Assembly: GCF_003833015.1 (NCBI RefSeq)
Contig: NZ_RJLQ01000001.1
Location: 1 to 64,000, forward strand
Direction of reading: 5' to 3'
Source of the DNA: Clostridium sp. E02
GTDB lineage: Bacteria > Bacillota > Clostridia > Lachnospirales > Lachnospiraceae
Length of the DNA stretch: 64,000 nt
This document shows positions 63,754 through 64,000 of this stretch, piece after piece. A model generated the notes under the pieces. The model was given only the letters and a program-made list of their open reading frames with translations. It had not been told where the DNA came from and did not search any database. Both the position numbers and the translations under genes were made by a program. Each line of letters begins with the position of its first letter. Position 1 is the stretch's first letter.

Positions 63754-64000
63754 ATGAAATATCATAAGAATTTAGTGCATCATCCTCCCAAGGTGATGAT
63801 TCTAACCGGACTTTTTGTGTCTGTAATTCTTGGGATGTGTATTTTAAATGTGTATTTTTTTAAAGAAGTAGAAAAAAGTCTTTTTAAACAGACGTTTCAA
63901 GATATCAAGCAGGAGAATGACAAATCGATGACATTTCTTTCTACCACGATTCAGGCGAAGAAGGAGTGGCTTCAGCTATTTACAACGTATTGCGTTCTGC
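63754..64000 (+). CDS. N-terminus of a membrane-anchored protein (cut by window edge)
   Basis: 82 codons from ATG 63754 remain open to the end of the window. The protein has a short basic start (MKYHKNLVHHPPK), one hydrophobic helix (VMILTGLFVSVILGMCILNV) and then a polar helical region (VEKSLFKQTFQDIKQEND...), the layout of a sensor with an extracytoplasmic domain, for example a histidine kinase or GGDEF protein. The family cannot be assigned from this part. Confidence 0.6.
   Translation, partial: MKYHKNLVHHPPKVMILTGLFVSVILGMCILNVYFFKEVEKSLFKQTFQDIKQENDKSMTFLSTTIQAKKEWLQLFTTYCVL

Overview
This window is AT-rich, densely coded chromosomal DNA from an endospore-forming, nitrogen-fixing member of the Clostridia. 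It fits a Lachnospiraceae (Lacrimispora or Lachnoclostridium-like) genome. The reasons are a complete spoIIIAA-AH operon, a spoVB-like flippase, a clostridial-style nif cluster (fused nifN-nifB, nifV split into omega and alpha, short NifK, NifD of about 530 residues), strong AAGGAGG ribosome binding sites and sigma-A promoters of the TTGACA-17-TATAAT type. The genus is inference. I saw no rRNA, tRNA, CRISPR array or complete insertion sequence.

Layout. 1-1186: remnant of a 5'-truncated dicarboxylate/glutamate:cation symporter next to what may be the edge of a mobile element. 1408-3981: modABC molybdate importer. 3982-17914: a 13-gene nitrogen-fixation operon, nifH-nifI1-nifI2-nifD-nifK-nifE-nifN/B-[2Fe-2S] ferredoxin-nifV(omega)-nifV(alpha)-GroEL-like-anfO-conserved hypothetical. 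It is preceded by a long leader ending in a terminator hairpin placed just before nifH. 17932-24249: AraC regulator, GH67 alpha-glucuronidase and a sugar ABC importer (glucuronoxylan fragment use). 24284-30897: SpoVB-like flippase, cysteine desulfurase/IscU/MnmA, cell-wall amidase, patatin-like lipase. 30995-33100: chemoreceptor. 33330-39627: divergent argG and argC-GNAT-argJ-argB-argD with paired ArgR-like boxes. 39710-41562: TetR plus alpha/beta hydrolase. 41921-43413: fchA-folD. 43410-49606: amino-acid permease, glycosyltransferase/methyltransferase, glutamate 2,3-aminomutase, TPP-riboswitch-controlled thiT, small DMT protein. 49708-57544: ComEA, response regulator, acyltransferase/esterase/RlmH, a TetR-regulated Fe-S protein, pentapeptide protein, DUF3877-like protein. 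57693-63530: spoIIIAA-AH and an Asp23 protein. A truncated membrane protein runs off the right edge.

How it works together. ModABC supplies molybdate; NifB, NifEN and homocitrate synthase (NifV omega plus alpha) build FeMo-cofactor; NifH and NifDK form the enzyme; NifI1 and NifI2 are the PII-type switch-off pair; the thioredoxin-fold ferredoxin probably serves as a nitrogenase-associated electron carrier. The unusual part is the 3' end of the operon. A GroEL homologue has lost all three acidic ATPase residues but keeps its substrate-binding (apical) domain. It is followed by AnfO in a molybdenum-only cluster, and by a beta-repeat protein with a C-terminal four-cysteine cluster. Together with the attenuator-like nifH leader, these three genes are the best candidate for an undescribed nitrogenase accessory system here. 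Other points of note are a FolD that has lost its cyclohydrolase residues beside a stand-alone FchA, and a NifB whose NifX-like domain appears to have been deleted.
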